Virus record (IMG/VR): IMGVR_UViG_3300009172_000020
Coordinates: 1 to 36,622 of that record
Strand: one strand, 5' to 3'
Origin: a virus
DNA: 36,622 nt
Below are positions 8,201-17,700 of this stretch, piece by piece. A program made the position numbers and the translations under genes. Position 1 is the stretch's first letter, and each line of letters begins with the position of its first letter. The notes beneath the pieces were generated by a model that saw nothing but the letters and a program-made list of their open reading frames with translations, was not told where the DNA came from and made no database searches.

Positions 8201-11200
8201 AAGGTAGAGTGTTCTTTGTAAGTACAGACCAAGATGGTTTCTTCCGTGTAGGTAGATTCTTCACAGTTGACCAAGGTACTGGTACAGTTACATTTGCGGC
8301 AAGTATTGCATTGTCAGATGTTGACGGTATTGGATTTAAACGTGGTGTTGTTGTTACTGAGTTCTCAACAGACAGTGCAATGAGTGATAATGCTAATGAC
8401 ACAGTTCCAGTTGAAAGTGCTGTCAGAGGGTATGTAAGTAGACGTTTAGGTTACGATCAACAAGGTAATGCTGTAACTAATCCATTAGGACCAAGTGTAC
8501 TACAGCAAAACGGTAGTGTTCCACTAACAGGTGATCTACAAGCAAACCAAAACACAATACTTGGCATTGCTCCAGTAGACCTTGCACTTACAGCAGGTAC
8601 AACCGCTGTAAACAAAGACTATGTAGACAGTAGATCAGAAGGTGTTAAAAAATTCAAGACACTTAGAGATGTAGAAATAAGCACAGGTGATGCTAATCAA
8701 GTATTGGGCTTAACCGGAACATATTCTATATACTTAGACAGTAACAGTATTGGCGCACCAACCGGGTTTACAATAGGTAAACTATTAACCAACAGTGCAG
8801 GCACAACTAACTTTGGTACTATTACAGGTACATATGATTTTTATGATAACGGCTTAGGTGACGTTACTGTAATCTACTTTACTAAGGGTCCAGACATTGC
8901 TACGTTAACTGAATTTAACTTAAACTTCTCAGGTGCTACACTAGCAGGCTTAAAAGCTGCAGCACCGGCTGTGTACGCAAGACCAGATGGCGGTGGCGCT
9001 GTTGATGGTAATGCAAAATATATTAATGGGCCATTCCAAGAAATTATAAACATTGGCGAAGAGCCAGATGTTGGCGGCGTTCCTGTAAGTGATATTGCAT
9101 TTACAACAAGACGTTTAATTAATGATGACGATGCAGGAAATGCAGACCCAGATAGACCAACAGCATATTTTGATATGCAGATTAACGATGAAGTAATTAT
9201 TAACCAAGACGTTAATCCAACAGCGGCTATTGTACAAAGTAAGTTGAACATGCAAGAAGCTGATACTTTTGTAACAGCACAAACTAGTTTAATTACTATT
9301 CCGGCAACGGAAGTTGTACAAGGCGAAACATATACTATTGTTGTACAAGGTACTACAAACTTTAGTACACTAGGTGCTGGTGCCAGTACAGCAGGTACAG
9401 TGTTTACAGCAACATCTAGTAATCCAGATATTACTGGTAGCGGTACTGTTAAAAGATCACAAAGCGACATAACTGTTAGACAGCTAGTAGACGATGACAG
9501 TTATGCAACTAACCAAGCAACACTAGGCTTGTCGGCATTTGACGGCGCAAACTTTAAAGTTACTAGAGGACACGTTGAACTCAAAGACAACGGTATACCT
9601 AAATCAAAACTAGAGCAAATTGCTTCAGATACTGTACTAGGTAACTCATCGGGCGTACAAGCAAATGTTGCAGAAGTTACATTTACTACAGTAGTTGATG
9701 AAGGTCAAGGCATACAACACACTGACTTTGCAACAACACAAGCAACTGGTGTGTTGACTAGAACACTTGAGACAGCAGGAGCAGAAACATATCTAGTAGT
9801 TAATGATACTACAACTGGTCAAGTTAATAGTTTTGTAAAAACAACGGCTGCTGGTATTATTGATGCACAGGGATATGCACTTAACAACAATACTGTACTA
9901 ACACAAATTGGCGCTGGCGCAAACGGCACACTTACACTTAAATCTATACAGGGCGGCAAGAGTATACAAGCATCAGGTGGACTAACAGATATTACTACAC
10001 CTGCAAATGATAGACCGGCATACACAACTGTATTTGGTAACCTAAATGTAGGAAACTTAACAGATCCAGACGGCGATGATGCTGGCACTGATCCAGATAT
10101 ATTTGATAGAAGCACATTACATGCAGCCGCTGACACAGCATTTGATACAGCTTTTCCCAACCCTGCTGGCACAACAGTAACACCGTTTGTAGCATCGCAA
10201 TGGACTTATACTAACTTCATTGAAGCACAAAACGAAAAAGGTCTTACATCGGCAGGTATTGCGATAGGTGCATACAGTGGTAAGGCGGCCGCAGGTGACG
10301 TTGCTATTATTGTATCAAACGGCACTACGCAAAAAGCTATTACTTTTGGTATGCGAGATACTACAGGCAACAGTGTTGTTGATACACTTGCAATTACACC
10401 ACAAGACGACAACAGTGTTAATTTAGGTGATGCAAACTTAAGATGGAAAAATGGTTACTTTAAAAATCTAGATGTTGATACAGGCATTACAACTGGGGGT
10501 GACATTTCATCAACTGGTGTTACAGCAGGAAATATCCAAGTAGGTATAACTGGTGATAATGAGATTGATACAACATCAGGTAACTTAACTATTGATTCAG
10601 CAGGCGGTACAGTAGCAATTGAAGATGATGCAACTGTTTCAGGTACACTAACTGTTACATCAACAACAACGCTCAATGGTGCTGTTAGCTTAGGTGATGC
10701 AGCTGCAGATGATATTGCTATAAACGGTAAAGTTAATACAGATATTATTCCAAAAGGTGCTACACATGACTTAGGTGATGCAACAAATACTTTTGCTAAA
10801 ACATTTACAAGAGAACTATCAGCAGGTGCTGCAGCAACAACAGGTACTATTACAGGTGACTGGAGTTTATCAAGTGGTTCTAAATTACAATCAACCTATG
10901 CTGACTTGGCTGAGATGTATTCAGCAGACACAAAGTACGAAGTAGGTACTGTATTAGTGTTTGGCGGCGACAGTGAAGTTACTACAACAAACGTACACAC
11001 TGATCATAGAGTTGCTGGAGTAGTAAGTGATCATCCAGCATATGTTATGAACCAAGGGTGTCCAGGCATAGCAACATGTGTTGCACTACAGGGGCGTGTA
11101 CCTTGTAAGGTAATTGGTAAAGTACAAAAAGGTGACTTACTTGTTTCAAGTGGGTTAAGAGGATATGCCGTTGTTAATAACACACCAACTGTTGGTACTG

Positions 11201-11274
11201 TTATTGGTAAGGCTGTAGGCACCAAAGACGATGCTGGTGAAGGCATTGTTGAAGTAGTAGTAGGAAGAACATAA
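2299..11274 (+). CDS. Giant 2991-aa virion fibre/baseplate-associated protein with Peptidase_G2-like C-terminus
   Basis: This is by far the largest gene here. The N-terminus (DIGVEGNDGTGDSIRESF, then FQEIY, residues 7-35) is a module shared with the 229-aa protein at 28698 and common in marine T4-like structural proteins, probably a virion anchor. Then come a tail-fibre-type motif (RRQGDTMEGPLTL, about 341) and LYVD. Beta-rich, pectate-lyase-like stretches follow near 750-780 (YPIKVPANVSLVGDEF) and 1050-1080 (ILRNMTVQGHGGFM). A highly conserved-looking block (VSTDQDGFFRVGRFF, then DGIGFKRGV) lies at about 1973-2020, and repetitive beta segments occupy about 2680-2860. The last ~125 residues (YADLAEMYSADTKYEVGTVL, LQGRVPCKVIGKV, GIVEVVVGRT) resemble Peptidase_G2-type autoprocessing/chaperone domains of phage appendages. 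Such domains help trimerise fibres; cleavage here is unproven. The stop overlaps the next ATG. Confidence 0.87.
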   Translation: MARQQVDIGVEGNDGTGDSIRESFRKTNENFQEIYAVVGKGGQITFTLLADTPDSLTPFKGDGVDAYLPMVSQDGTRIEVRKLGSDSDENPANIDTISVNVSEAGKLILKLNAISVQSDPKPVLGGPLNAAGVAIANVGTSVTDANNFNNVHGTSFTTDDLVIDKKFADRNYIRRQDPGETINVPAEPTDAISFTKNIDGIQDIVGAQGVVLVPAHGLTRGSDGAAYIFNTSGTGLNWSRKDPTSGNTIASTDTDDNNQLIYSPLQNGDTVYIGVLDSNNLGFFVNKNDALLEDTTLRNDRRYNLTTTDAAALSITDAGYDTDIEGFFLSHQVLPRDAITRRQGDTMEGPLTLHDHPGDLAGAGTPNGLADLQAVSKLYVDSQSTESSANIFVSAVGDDDQDVAPPGKEGSSLAYSYRTIGAAARKAQAVQIASPFEPGPYMQDIFTSRLVTEGEPAVVELSQVTQTGFAVGAGLGSRANTKSLVASNLNYIIAEVVAWKDAQIAAKATTTVGTTNVVWTNRVVNDRALELDLRKGLTAALLDHVAGTLAQNLSVRVGVEFYNDEYGRSQNGLLKNVYAHLLERARTVTASVIVNTPFTSLQTIYTQDIITYGSNQPDSDDSGSVTSNMTVQRDIVTGGVFSAPTERAGSRYELFFSNTVNGITQGKVDQGDPANRDLRVGKVIRGKTSGAIGKIIRYFPGDDNVNNPGSTDDLGELQLLSAQEFTIGEQLEMGNIVNNRQITVKIETGQYLEDYPIKVPANVSLVGDEFRRVIIRPKPQVSQSPWSGTYFYRDKGFDGLTGDSDSITGVADPGLPTAGEAYINPLSGATDGYFGRHYLYNPALPKNVDNGGNLTITNPGGYLDAAVLIEKNKQFIIEENIAFITFAEDANASGTPGYDGYASLDWNAGAKDRYRRTIGSLVDAIAADLREGKSINVLHTQGAIFFDGLNYTNEAIPRFQSIIAASDVIQNIVVNTPYNNSLYTAFKGANHPTQYINANLAGGATVAGNGNLIYNIFELIKWGNDSTPNDDWNPAKRSNQLDAFLMNDATILRNMTVQGHGGFMCVLDPDGQILTKSPYIQTGSSFSQSINRQAFRGGMLVDAFCANTPVKVTNVEANGYELLITAEPGSGLAIRKPQTPCPFYINGIRYQVNDVTDYNDGGLGGAVAPTARLILDSTSGPKSEVDPSVNIGWDTVELPILAGGFALTLQTAGNRSQLGNDFTQVNDLGYGLVTINGGLSEMVSMFTYYCHTAYYAGNGGQIRSLNGSNANGLYGLVAEGSDPNEVPDDVVLKDDMTQSAKTFSAVTVIELSQNVTVAAGDTIANAASSASASGVSVFASVGKKIYLSGTSGSWSNGASVFINTVDSGADVTIVDTTGYTNLDDQLSLHVYDLEHIPSNKGELDYYHDDGGTPLNRIARYELANIQKMNGILVDGYTIDNTEYSFAPVNREVDANDIIGNNESEPVSESTEARIVISKANKNGGIYSVDIFGTESGDHYKIGDVFTVTGTQLGGTTPANNATVTVSEINRSTLNVDKGIQTGSIRRMSITGSINSIAGYTPDRDGQVYKLNFSTSSDSFDNDGLLDEIPINKPVDIRNNATHLFRDIESVGSLTIRPSTAVNFDDDPIDTYRSISFGVNNSAGNILEDDESLTGFDAGYDFVGLLVEDSYVATTGATLSVASTSTTLGNTQGDTTIAITLLTESKDIFRINNNFDTDAQYQNIPADDTGRDYTINYELPKVISWRGKKHIVYNYREVKIESGVHNVQSVFGVSNTYAVVDIKEVSETNLTLNEKASWLRQNFFNLAERQVIVRQVGNTSATGKVKVKQTNEQILDLYDWSGVAFNTTGALEISIDAGGSYTTMTDLATGLINIVPTVVEVKETNVTAVATGLSQPVTQSFGAGILLRAGLQDGAPAKITIQISTCRATGHDFLDIGTGSFNQTNYPNVILGFPAKEASQTNEVNERNKGRVFFVSTDQDGFFRVGRFFTVDQGTGTVTFAASIALSDVDGIGFKRGVVVTEFSTDSAMSDNANDTVPVESAVRGYVSRRLGYDQQGNAVTNPLGPSVLQQNGSVPLTGDLQANQNTILGIAPVDLALTAGTTAVNKDYVDSRSEGVKKFKTLRDVEISTGDANQVLGLTGTYSIYLDSNSIGAPTGFTIGKLLTNSAGTTNFGTITGTYDFYDNGLGDVTVIYFTKGPDIATLTEFNLNFSGATLAGLKAAAPAVYARPDGGGAVDGNAKYINGPFQEIINIGEEPDVGGVPVSDIAFTTRRLINDDDAGNADPDRPTAYFDMQINDEVIINQDVNPTAAIVQSKLNMQEADTFVTAQTSLITIPATEVVQGETYTIVVQGTTNFSTLGAGASTAGTVFTATSSNPDITGSGTVKRSQSDITVRQLVDDDSYATNQATLGLSAFDGANFKVTRGHVELKDNGIPKSKLEQIASDTVLGNSSGVQANVAEVTFTTVVDEGQGIQHTDFATTQATGVLTRTLETAGAETYLVVNDTTTGQVNSFVKTTAAGIIDAQGYALNNNTVLTQIGAGANGTLTLKSIQGGKSIQASGGLTDITTPANDRPAYTTVFGNLNVGNLTDPDGDDAGTDPDIFDRSTLHAAADTAFDTAFPNPAGTTVTPFVASQWTYTNFIEAQNEKGLTSAGIAIGAYSGKAAAGDVAIIVSNGTTQKAITFGMRDTTGNSVVDTLAITPQDDNSVNLGDANLRWKNGYFKNLDVDTGITTGGDISSTGVTAGNIQVGITGDNEIDTTSGNLTIDSAGGTVAIEDDATVSGTLTVTSTTTLNGAVSLGDAAADDIAINGKVNTDIIPKGATHDLGDATNTFAKTFTRELSAGAAATTGTITGDWSLSSGSKLQSTYADLAEMYSADTKYEVGTVLVFGGDSEVTTTNVHTDHRVAGVVSDHPAYVMNQGCPGIATCVALQGRVPCKVIGKVQKGDLLVSSGLRGYAVVNNTPTVGTVIGKAVGTKDDAGEGIVEVVVGRT

Positions 11275-11423
11275 TGGCAAAACGTCCACAAGGGAAAAGT
11301 GTCACAAATGATAATGGAAGACGATTAACAGTTATTGCCAATCGTGGTCCTAGGTTACAAGTAAAGATCAAAGGAGATCCAAAAGATACTATTGATCAAT
11401 CACTTAAAAATACTAGGCGATAA
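11274..11423 (+). CDS. 49-aa basic protein of unknown function
   Basis: ATG at 11274 overlaps the TAA of the giant gene (TAATG) and runs 49 codons. The product is strongly basic (MAKRPQGKSVTNDNGRRLTV start, KNTRR end), with a probable short beta segment (RLTVIANRGPRLQVKIKG) and no membrane segment or Cys. Translational coupling to the giant fibre gene, and a stop codon that lies inside the next late promoter (11419-11426), mark it as the last gene of that transcription unit. I do not recognise a family. It could be a fibre-assembly partner, but only its position suggests so. Confidence 0.6.
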   Translation: MAKRPQGKSVTNDNGRRLTVIANRGPRLQVKIKGDPKDTIDQSLKNTRR

Positions 11424-11426
11424 ATA
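11419..11426 (+). promoter_or_regulatory. T4-type late promoter (GATAAATA)
   Basis: GATAAATATAG includes the TAA stop of the 49-aa gene and lies 21 bp upstream of the ATG at 11448. No other clear promoter is seen until 28666 on this strand, so it probably serves the whole run of fibre genes from 11448 to 26374. Confidence 0.6.
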
Positions 11427-11447
11427 TAGTAAATAGGATAAGAAATA

Positions 11448-14400
11448 ATGGCCAATAGATTTCCACTAGTAGTAGATACAACAGCAGGTAACCAGTTTAG
11501 AGAATTACCGGATGGTGACAATCTATTACTGACAAACAGTAGCATTGTAAATGCTCTTGATATAACAGCATTAGGAACAGTTACAGCATCGCAATTAGTT
11601 GTTGATGGCACTGTATTCAGGAATGAATACGCTGACTTACAAAATAAGCCAACGATTCCTACATCAATACTTCAATTAGGTATAGGTGACGGTACAACTG
11701 GTCAGTTCTTAACAACGAACGGTTCAGGCGTAATTAGTTTTCAAAACTTACCAGATACAGATCCATCAGTAGGTGGAGACTTAACAGGTACAGTAAGTAC
11801 AGCAACGATTAATGCAAACACAATTGGCATTAGTCAACTAGATGTTAACGACGGTACAATTGGTCAAGTACTTGCAACAGACGGCTCAGGCAACTTACAG
11901 TTCCTTACAATTTCCGGTGGCGGTGGTGGTGGTGGCGCAAGTAACTTTGTTGACCTAGGTGGACAAATTGCACTAAGCCAAATTGATGACGACTTTATTA
12001 CACCAGCTAAATTAAATGACAACAGTCAGGTACCAACAGCAGGGCAATACTTAACAGTAAGTGCAGGCGGCGACTTTGAATACTTGAACTTACCTACAAC
12101 AAACCCAGAATGGGTTAACGTACAAAACAAACCAACAATACCTGCAACACTAACAGACTTAGGTATTACAGACGGTGATGCTGGCGATCTTCTTAAAACA
12201 GACGGTGCCGGTAACTTTAGTTTTACAGCATTTGATAGTATTGAAAACATAGAGTTTAGTGGAACAACAATTAGAACTGTAACAGACAACAGTAATATTT
12301 CACTTGATCCAAAAGGCAACGGATATGTTAATGTTATAGGCACAAATGCTTTAGTCCTTCCAACAGGTACAACTGGCGAACGTTCACCAAACGTTGCTGG
12401 TGCAATGCGTTTGAATAGTACACTAGGTATTTTTGAAGGCTATGACGGAAGTAACTGGAGCGGACTAGGTGGTGTAAGATCTGTAGATGGACTAACATAT
12501 GTTAGTGCAGAGACTACTCCAGGTGCTAGTGATGATACAATTACATTTGTTACTAATGATCAAACAAGTGCAACACTAACTGAAACTAAATTAGAAATAA
12601 ATCAAGCTGTTGGTGTAAAAATAAAAAGCACACAAACAGCATTAGACTTTGAAACTGGTGCATTAAGTGTTGACGGTGGCGTCAGTATTAAGGGCAACTT
12701 GATTGTCAGTGGTGCAATATCAGTTAACGAAGAATTTAATACAAGTATAAAATTCGACGGTGCTACGCTAACAGATACATCAACAAATCAAATTACAGTT
12801 AACCCATCCGACATTTCTTTTTTAGCAACATCAATGAAGTTAAGAATATTTGGTGCTAGTGCAGATAATGTCGACCAAGATACAAGCAACTTAGGTGTAC
12901 AAGTAAGTAGAGTTGGTTTTGCTACGCCAGACGCAAGCGGCAATGAAGTAACATTTAGTTATAGAGTTGCACAAATGGATCAAAACACAGGAAAAATAAG
13001 TGCTGTGACAGCGGCTGTAGATATTACTATTGAGCCAGATGAAATAACTGACTTTAACAACAATAAAAATATTCAAGTTGTAGTAAGCAGAGTATCTTCT
13101 TCACACAACGTGCTTGTTTATAGAAAAATTGGTTCAGAAGTTGATTATAGTTTACATACAGTGTTAGGACCAAAAGAACTAGGCAATGCATTAAGTAATA
13201 TTGTATACACAGACTATTATGATTTTGCTGTTACGCCTTGGAGCAAGCTATCAACGCAAGGTATGTATACAGCAACTAGTGGACTAGTGCATGTTCCTTT
13301 AGTGGCGCCAGGCACTCCTAAACTAGGATTTATAGATACTAGTATAACTGATATAAACACAGATACAAATATAATTACAGTAGCAAATAGTTATTTTGCA
13401 AGTCAAGCAACTGTTGAAGTAGTTGTTGACGATACTATTCCTGTACAAACAGCAATTGATGCTGCTAAAACACAAAATAGAAACGGACTAACGTTAGAAA
13501 ATAGAACTTACTTTATACAACGATTAGAAATACCAGACGGCTTCACACTTAAAGGTGGCGGCGACCAAACAAGAATAATAAAACAGTATTGGTCAACAGA
13601 TGTGTCAACAGGTGACAATAACTTTATACGTCCAAAGAGCGGATACGCAACATACGGTAATATTACTATTAGAGACGTGCGTATAGACGGTAATGCACAA
13701 AACCAATATTTAACAACTGATACTACAACAAAATATTTAAACTATGCTGTTTACCTTTATGGAACTGACATACTATTTGAAAACGTAGAATTAGATAATG
13801 TTATTGGTGGAGGCATATATGCTTACCACGCATCAATTACAAACAACCTAACTATTTTAAATAGTGAAATTACAGGCGGTGGTCTAACTTATAGTTATGA
13901 TTGGAACCCATTGTATGCAGACGAGTGTAGAACTATTAAAATTGCACACAACACATTTAAAGATTATCCTGGACCAGTAAGTATTAGTGCTGTACAAAAA
14001 GGTATTGTATCACCTAATATTGTTGACAACTGTGGTGAAGGTATATTTGCATACGGTGCAACTAAAATTGTACTCACACCAAACGTACTACTAGGACCAG
14101 CAGGTGAGTTTATTTCCAATCCAGATGTACTTAACTCAGAATACGATAGCGTAAACGTAAACATTGAACCAGGTGTTGACTTTAATAGTCCACAGTTTGT
14201 GTATCAAGAGAATGGTGCATTCTTTGACTTTACAGCTAATCAAGGGCAGTTAACAGGAATAATAAACGAACTACGAAAAACAAACAACGTTGAAGAGCTT
14301 TCAACAGATTATAGTGAAACACTAGGTGGCGATGATTACATAGCGTTTACTAACGCTGGTGATGTAAATGGAGCGTTTGCATTCCGTATTGTAGCATCAA

Positions 14401-14789
14401 GAGTTAGTGACTTACTTAGTAGAGCAAGTTATACACAATTAGTTACAGCAAATGCTAATTCACAAGGGTTAGTGTATAGAATTGTTGCAACAGAATATGT
14501 ACCACAAAAGACTGTTAGCGGTGCTGGAAATCAGTTAGCAGGCAGTCATTACGAAGTTCCTGTAAATAGTACTACTGGACTGAACTTAGAAGATATAGTA
14601 AGGTTAGTCGGTCATAATACAACTCCACCATCGGGCGGAATTAACGGAACGATAAAAACAATAAATACGATAAGCAATACTATTGGTATTGATTTTGGTG
14701 ATGGCTTTGGTGATATTACTGTAGTAGGTAATAGCGGCCAAGTAGCATTACAAAACAATTTCGTAGTAGCCAAAGGGAAAATTAACTAA
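11448..14789 (+). CDS. 1113-aa tail-fibre-like protein with right-handed beta-helix domain
   Basis: The N-terminal half holds repeated phage-fibre motifs: YADLQNKPTIPTSILQLGI (about residue 61) and VNVQNKPTIPATLTDLGI (about 223), which are near-copies, with TGQFLTTNGSG-type strands between and a seven-Gly linker at about 157-163. A jelly-roll-like middle (about 430-640) follows. Residues about 660-895 look like a right-handed beta-helix of the pectate-lyase type: a TIPVQTAIDAA entry helix, then stacked short strands such as NGLTLENRTYFIQRLEIPDG, GNITIRDVRIDGN, NNLTILNSEITGGG and RTIKIAHNTF. Such domains in phage fibres bind or degrade surface polysaccharide; catalytic residues cannot be assigned by eye. 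AGGATAAG, about 5 bp upstream, supports the start. Its stop overlaps the next ATG. Confidence 0.85.
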   Translation: MANRFPLVVDTTAGNQFRELPDGDNLLLTNSSIVNALDITALGTVTASQLVVDGTVFRNEYADLQNKPTIPTSILQLGIGDGTTGQFLTTNGSGVISFQNLPDTDPSVGGDLTGTVSTATINANTIGISQLDVNDGTIGQVLATDGSGNLQFLTISGGGGGGGASNFVDLGGQIALSQIDDDFITPAKLNDNSQVPTAGQYLTVSAGGDFEYLNLPTTNPEWVNVQNKPTIPATLTDLGITDGDAGDLLKTDGAGNFSFTAFDSIENIEFSGTTIRTVTDNSNISLDPKGNGYVNVIGTNALVLPTGTTGERSPNVAGAMRLNSTLGIFEGYDGSNWSGLGGVRSVDGLTYVSAETTPGASDDTITFVTNDQTSATLTETKLEINQAVGVKIKSTQTALDFETGALSVDGGVSIKGNLIVSGAISVNEEFNTSIKFDGATLTDTSTNQITVNPSDISFLATSMKLRIFGASADNVDQDTSNLGVQVSRVGFATPDASGNEVTFSYRVAQMDQNTGKISAVTAAVDITIEPDEITDFNNNKNIQVVVSRVSSSHNVLVYRKIGSEVDYSLHTVLGPKELGNALSNIVYTDYYDFAVTPWSKLSTQGMYTATSGLVHVPLVAPGTPKLGFIDTSITDINTDTNIITVANSYFASQATVEVVVDDTIPVQTAIDAAKTQNRNGLTLENRTYFIQRLEIPDGFTLKGGGDQTRIIKQYWSTDVSTGDNNFIRPKSGYATYGNITIRDVRIDGNAQNQYLTTDTTTKYLNYAVYLYGTDILFENVELDNVIGGGIYAYHASITNNLTILNSEITGGGLTYSYDWNPLYADECRTIKIAHNTFKDYPGPVSISAVQKGIVSPNIVDNCGEGIFAYGATKIVLTPNVLLGPAGEFISNPDVLNSEYDSVNVNIEPGVDFNSPQFVYQENGAFFDFTANQGQLTGIINELRKTNNVEELSTDYSETLGGDDYIAFTNAGDVNGAFAFRIVASRVSDLLSRASYTQLVTANANSQGLVYRIVATEYVPQKTVSGAGNQLAGSHYEVPVNSTTGLNLEDIVRLVGHNTTPPSGGINGTIKTINTISNTIGIDFGDGFGDITVVGNSGQVALQNNFVVAKGKIN

Positions 14790-17700
14790 TGTCAAGTTTA
14801 AACAATATTAACAATAATGCTTCGGTCGTAAACGTAGGCAGAACTACTCCAGTTACGCCAGGCGCACAACCGGCTGCAAACAGTATTCCTGTTGTAGTTG
14901 CTACAGACCAAACAGCGATACCGGTCGTTGAACAAAACAAAATACAATCAGAGGTTGCCCTTTCGTTACTAGGTATACCTAGATCAGAAGTTGCACTTGG
15001 TATCTTTGCTGATGTTAACACATACGATGTTAACCCAAGTGAATGGTCAAGCGCACCTGCAGATTATTCAGAAGTAGGCAATACAGATACACAGTATACA
15101 GGTGTTGGTGGCGCACAAGGCTGGGGCATCTTACACTTACCTGAAGAATCAGGTGCAAAGGTTACAGCACCAGCAGACGAAACAGCAGTACTTACAAGTA
15201 AAAGATTTTTTAGATATCAGCCAGGACGTGTTTCTGCAGCTACATTTGGTATTAAGAGTTCATTTGCTTCAGGTAACGTAGTAGGCGCTGGTCAAAGACA
15301 ACCAACAAGAAACCCAGACGTTAAAAAGTATGGCATCTTTGATAAGTTTGACGGATACTATTGGGAAACAAGAGACACAGGACAAGGCGATCAGTTTGCT
15401 GTTGTAAGACGTACACAATCTATTATTAGAAAGAACCCTTTGCAATTTGGTAATAGTTCAGGACAACAAACAGAAGATCACGCACTAGGTGGTAAAGCAC
15501 CATCAATAGCGGAAAGCACATATAACCAATATCCGACAGCAACAAAATACTTGACAGAAAATAAATTCGATCTAATTGACAAGAGTGTTATTAGTAACAC
15601 GGCTGTTAAGTGCCAACGAGATTTAGGTTACTTCTTAGACGCAATTGGTACAGATATTACACTAGGCACAACCTACGGTGCAATATTCCAAGGATTAGCA
15701 GAATCTAATTCAAACGAATATCCATTACCAGCAAGCGTTACTACAGCAATTGACAACTCAGAAACACAAGTTAAAGCACTAGCAGGTGTAGATACAACAG
15801 CAGATGCTGCTGTAGACGCATGGTACGCTATTTTAAGAGCCGTTGCTGTTGATGCTGGTACAAGAGTTGATTATGCAAGTGCAACTCAAACAGAGCAAAT
15901 TGCTTTCCTTAAAGCTGTTACATTTACTGATCCGTCAAGTGGAGCAACAGCAAGTGAGATAGCTGTTAAAGACCAACTAGTTGCGAACAGAGATTTTATT
16001 GCGGCAGAGATTAATGCTTGGGTAACAGATCAGTATCCAAGTGCAAGTCACAATGTATTCAAATGTACACGAGATGTGTTGTTTGTTTTAAATGCTATAT
16101 CATATGATTTATTATACGGCGGCAACAGTTCTATATACGATGCGGCTAAGTTCTTCTTTTACGATGGATTTAGTAAGAGTGATCAAACATCAGATTATAT
16201 TACACAAACAGTAGCGGCATATGGCCACTTAGCTAGTATCCTTGACGACATTGTTAAAAATGTAAGTATTGTTAAAACAACAGGAAACAGCGAAACACAA
16301 AGCACAGGCAATGGTGTTGCTGGTAATGCAGACTCAGACATAGTTGTTGCATATGCTACAATTATTAGAGATGTTATTAACGAAGGTGACATACTATTAA
16401 GTTTGCCAGTTACAAGAACAGCACCAGATACTTCATGGGGTGCAGCTTCTATGACAGCTGCTCAATCAGCAATTACAGCAGCTAAACAAACTATTGTAAC
16501 TACAGTGTCACCTGTAACATTTACAGGCGACGATCTAAAATGTAAGAGAGATTTAGAATTTGTATTAGATGCTTACATCAACGATTTACGTTGGGGCGGC
16601 AACGGACACATAATTGCAAATGGTGCAACTTACGAAACAGCATTATTAAATGATGCAGAGCGTGAGGGCGAAACGCATTATTTCTTTAGAAATAAATTGC
16701 GCGATACACTAGCAGGTATAAATGAAACAGCAGCAAGAACTAAAATTGGTGACCTTGCTAAGTATCAAATACAAGCGGTAACAGCAAACGGCTCAGGTGC
16801 ATACCCTGCACAACTAGGTCCAGACGGAGTTACTACAGGTAAAATTACAGAAGCACAGATTGCAGCTGCTACATACGGACAACGTAGTAAAGTAGAAACT
16901 ATATTTGCTGTATACTCATTGTACTATGGTTACTTAGTAAGTCAAAGTTTAACTTACGATGCTGTAACAGATTTACCAGATGGTGCTGTTGAAGCAGACT
17001 TCTTAGAAGTACTCAAGTACAAATGTGTTAGAGATGTTAAGTATATAATGAATGGTTACGGTAGCGATGTACAGTTTGGCGGAAACGCAGGAACAGTATA
17101 TAACGCAGCAAAATACTATAGCGACGGCGCACTAAAAGTTTACTCACAAACAAACGCTGGCGTAGTTGCAGAAATTAACAGACACGTATTTTTAAAGGAC
17201 TTGTTAACAGCAACAGGAACTGTAAGTGTAACAAGAACAGATGATTCAGCTATTAGTATTAATAGTTTGGCAACTAAGTTTGCTTTAAGTACAGCTCAAA
17301 GAGATAAACTTAATGTGCTTGGTAATCTTATTGTAAACAACTTTACAACAGAATATGCTGGCGCTGTTGATTACGGTAAAGCAGGACAGTTTGGTGATTT
17401 AGTAATCTTACGTGATGGATTAATAATGTGCCATGCTGCACTTTACGATCCAACACTACTTAAAAAGCGTTTGAAAACTCCAGCACAAATTGATACAACA
17501 AATAATACCTTTACTTTAGCAGAAGGAAGTGTTATAATAGGACAGTATGTAAACTATTATGGCGATTGTCCACAACTAACTGACGGTAAGACTTACTGGG
17601 TATCAAATGTTAGTGGACCAAAAGGGAATGTGATACAACTTATGGATCCTGCAGTAGCTGACTTTGACCAGTTCGATGTTAACCCAAGTAATAATACTAT

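Noticed and set aside
8874-9470. 198-codon open frame on the minus strand inside the giant gene
   Set aside because: Ser/Val/Pro-rich composition typical of the antisense of Thr/Gly/Asn-rich fibre coding; no ribosome-binding site or motif; the sense gene is intact across it.
15553-15590. TTGACA-like element within the 1580-aa gene
   Set aside because: It lies deep inside a coding frame with no start downstream and no well-spaced -10 box; expected by chance in AT-rich sequence.
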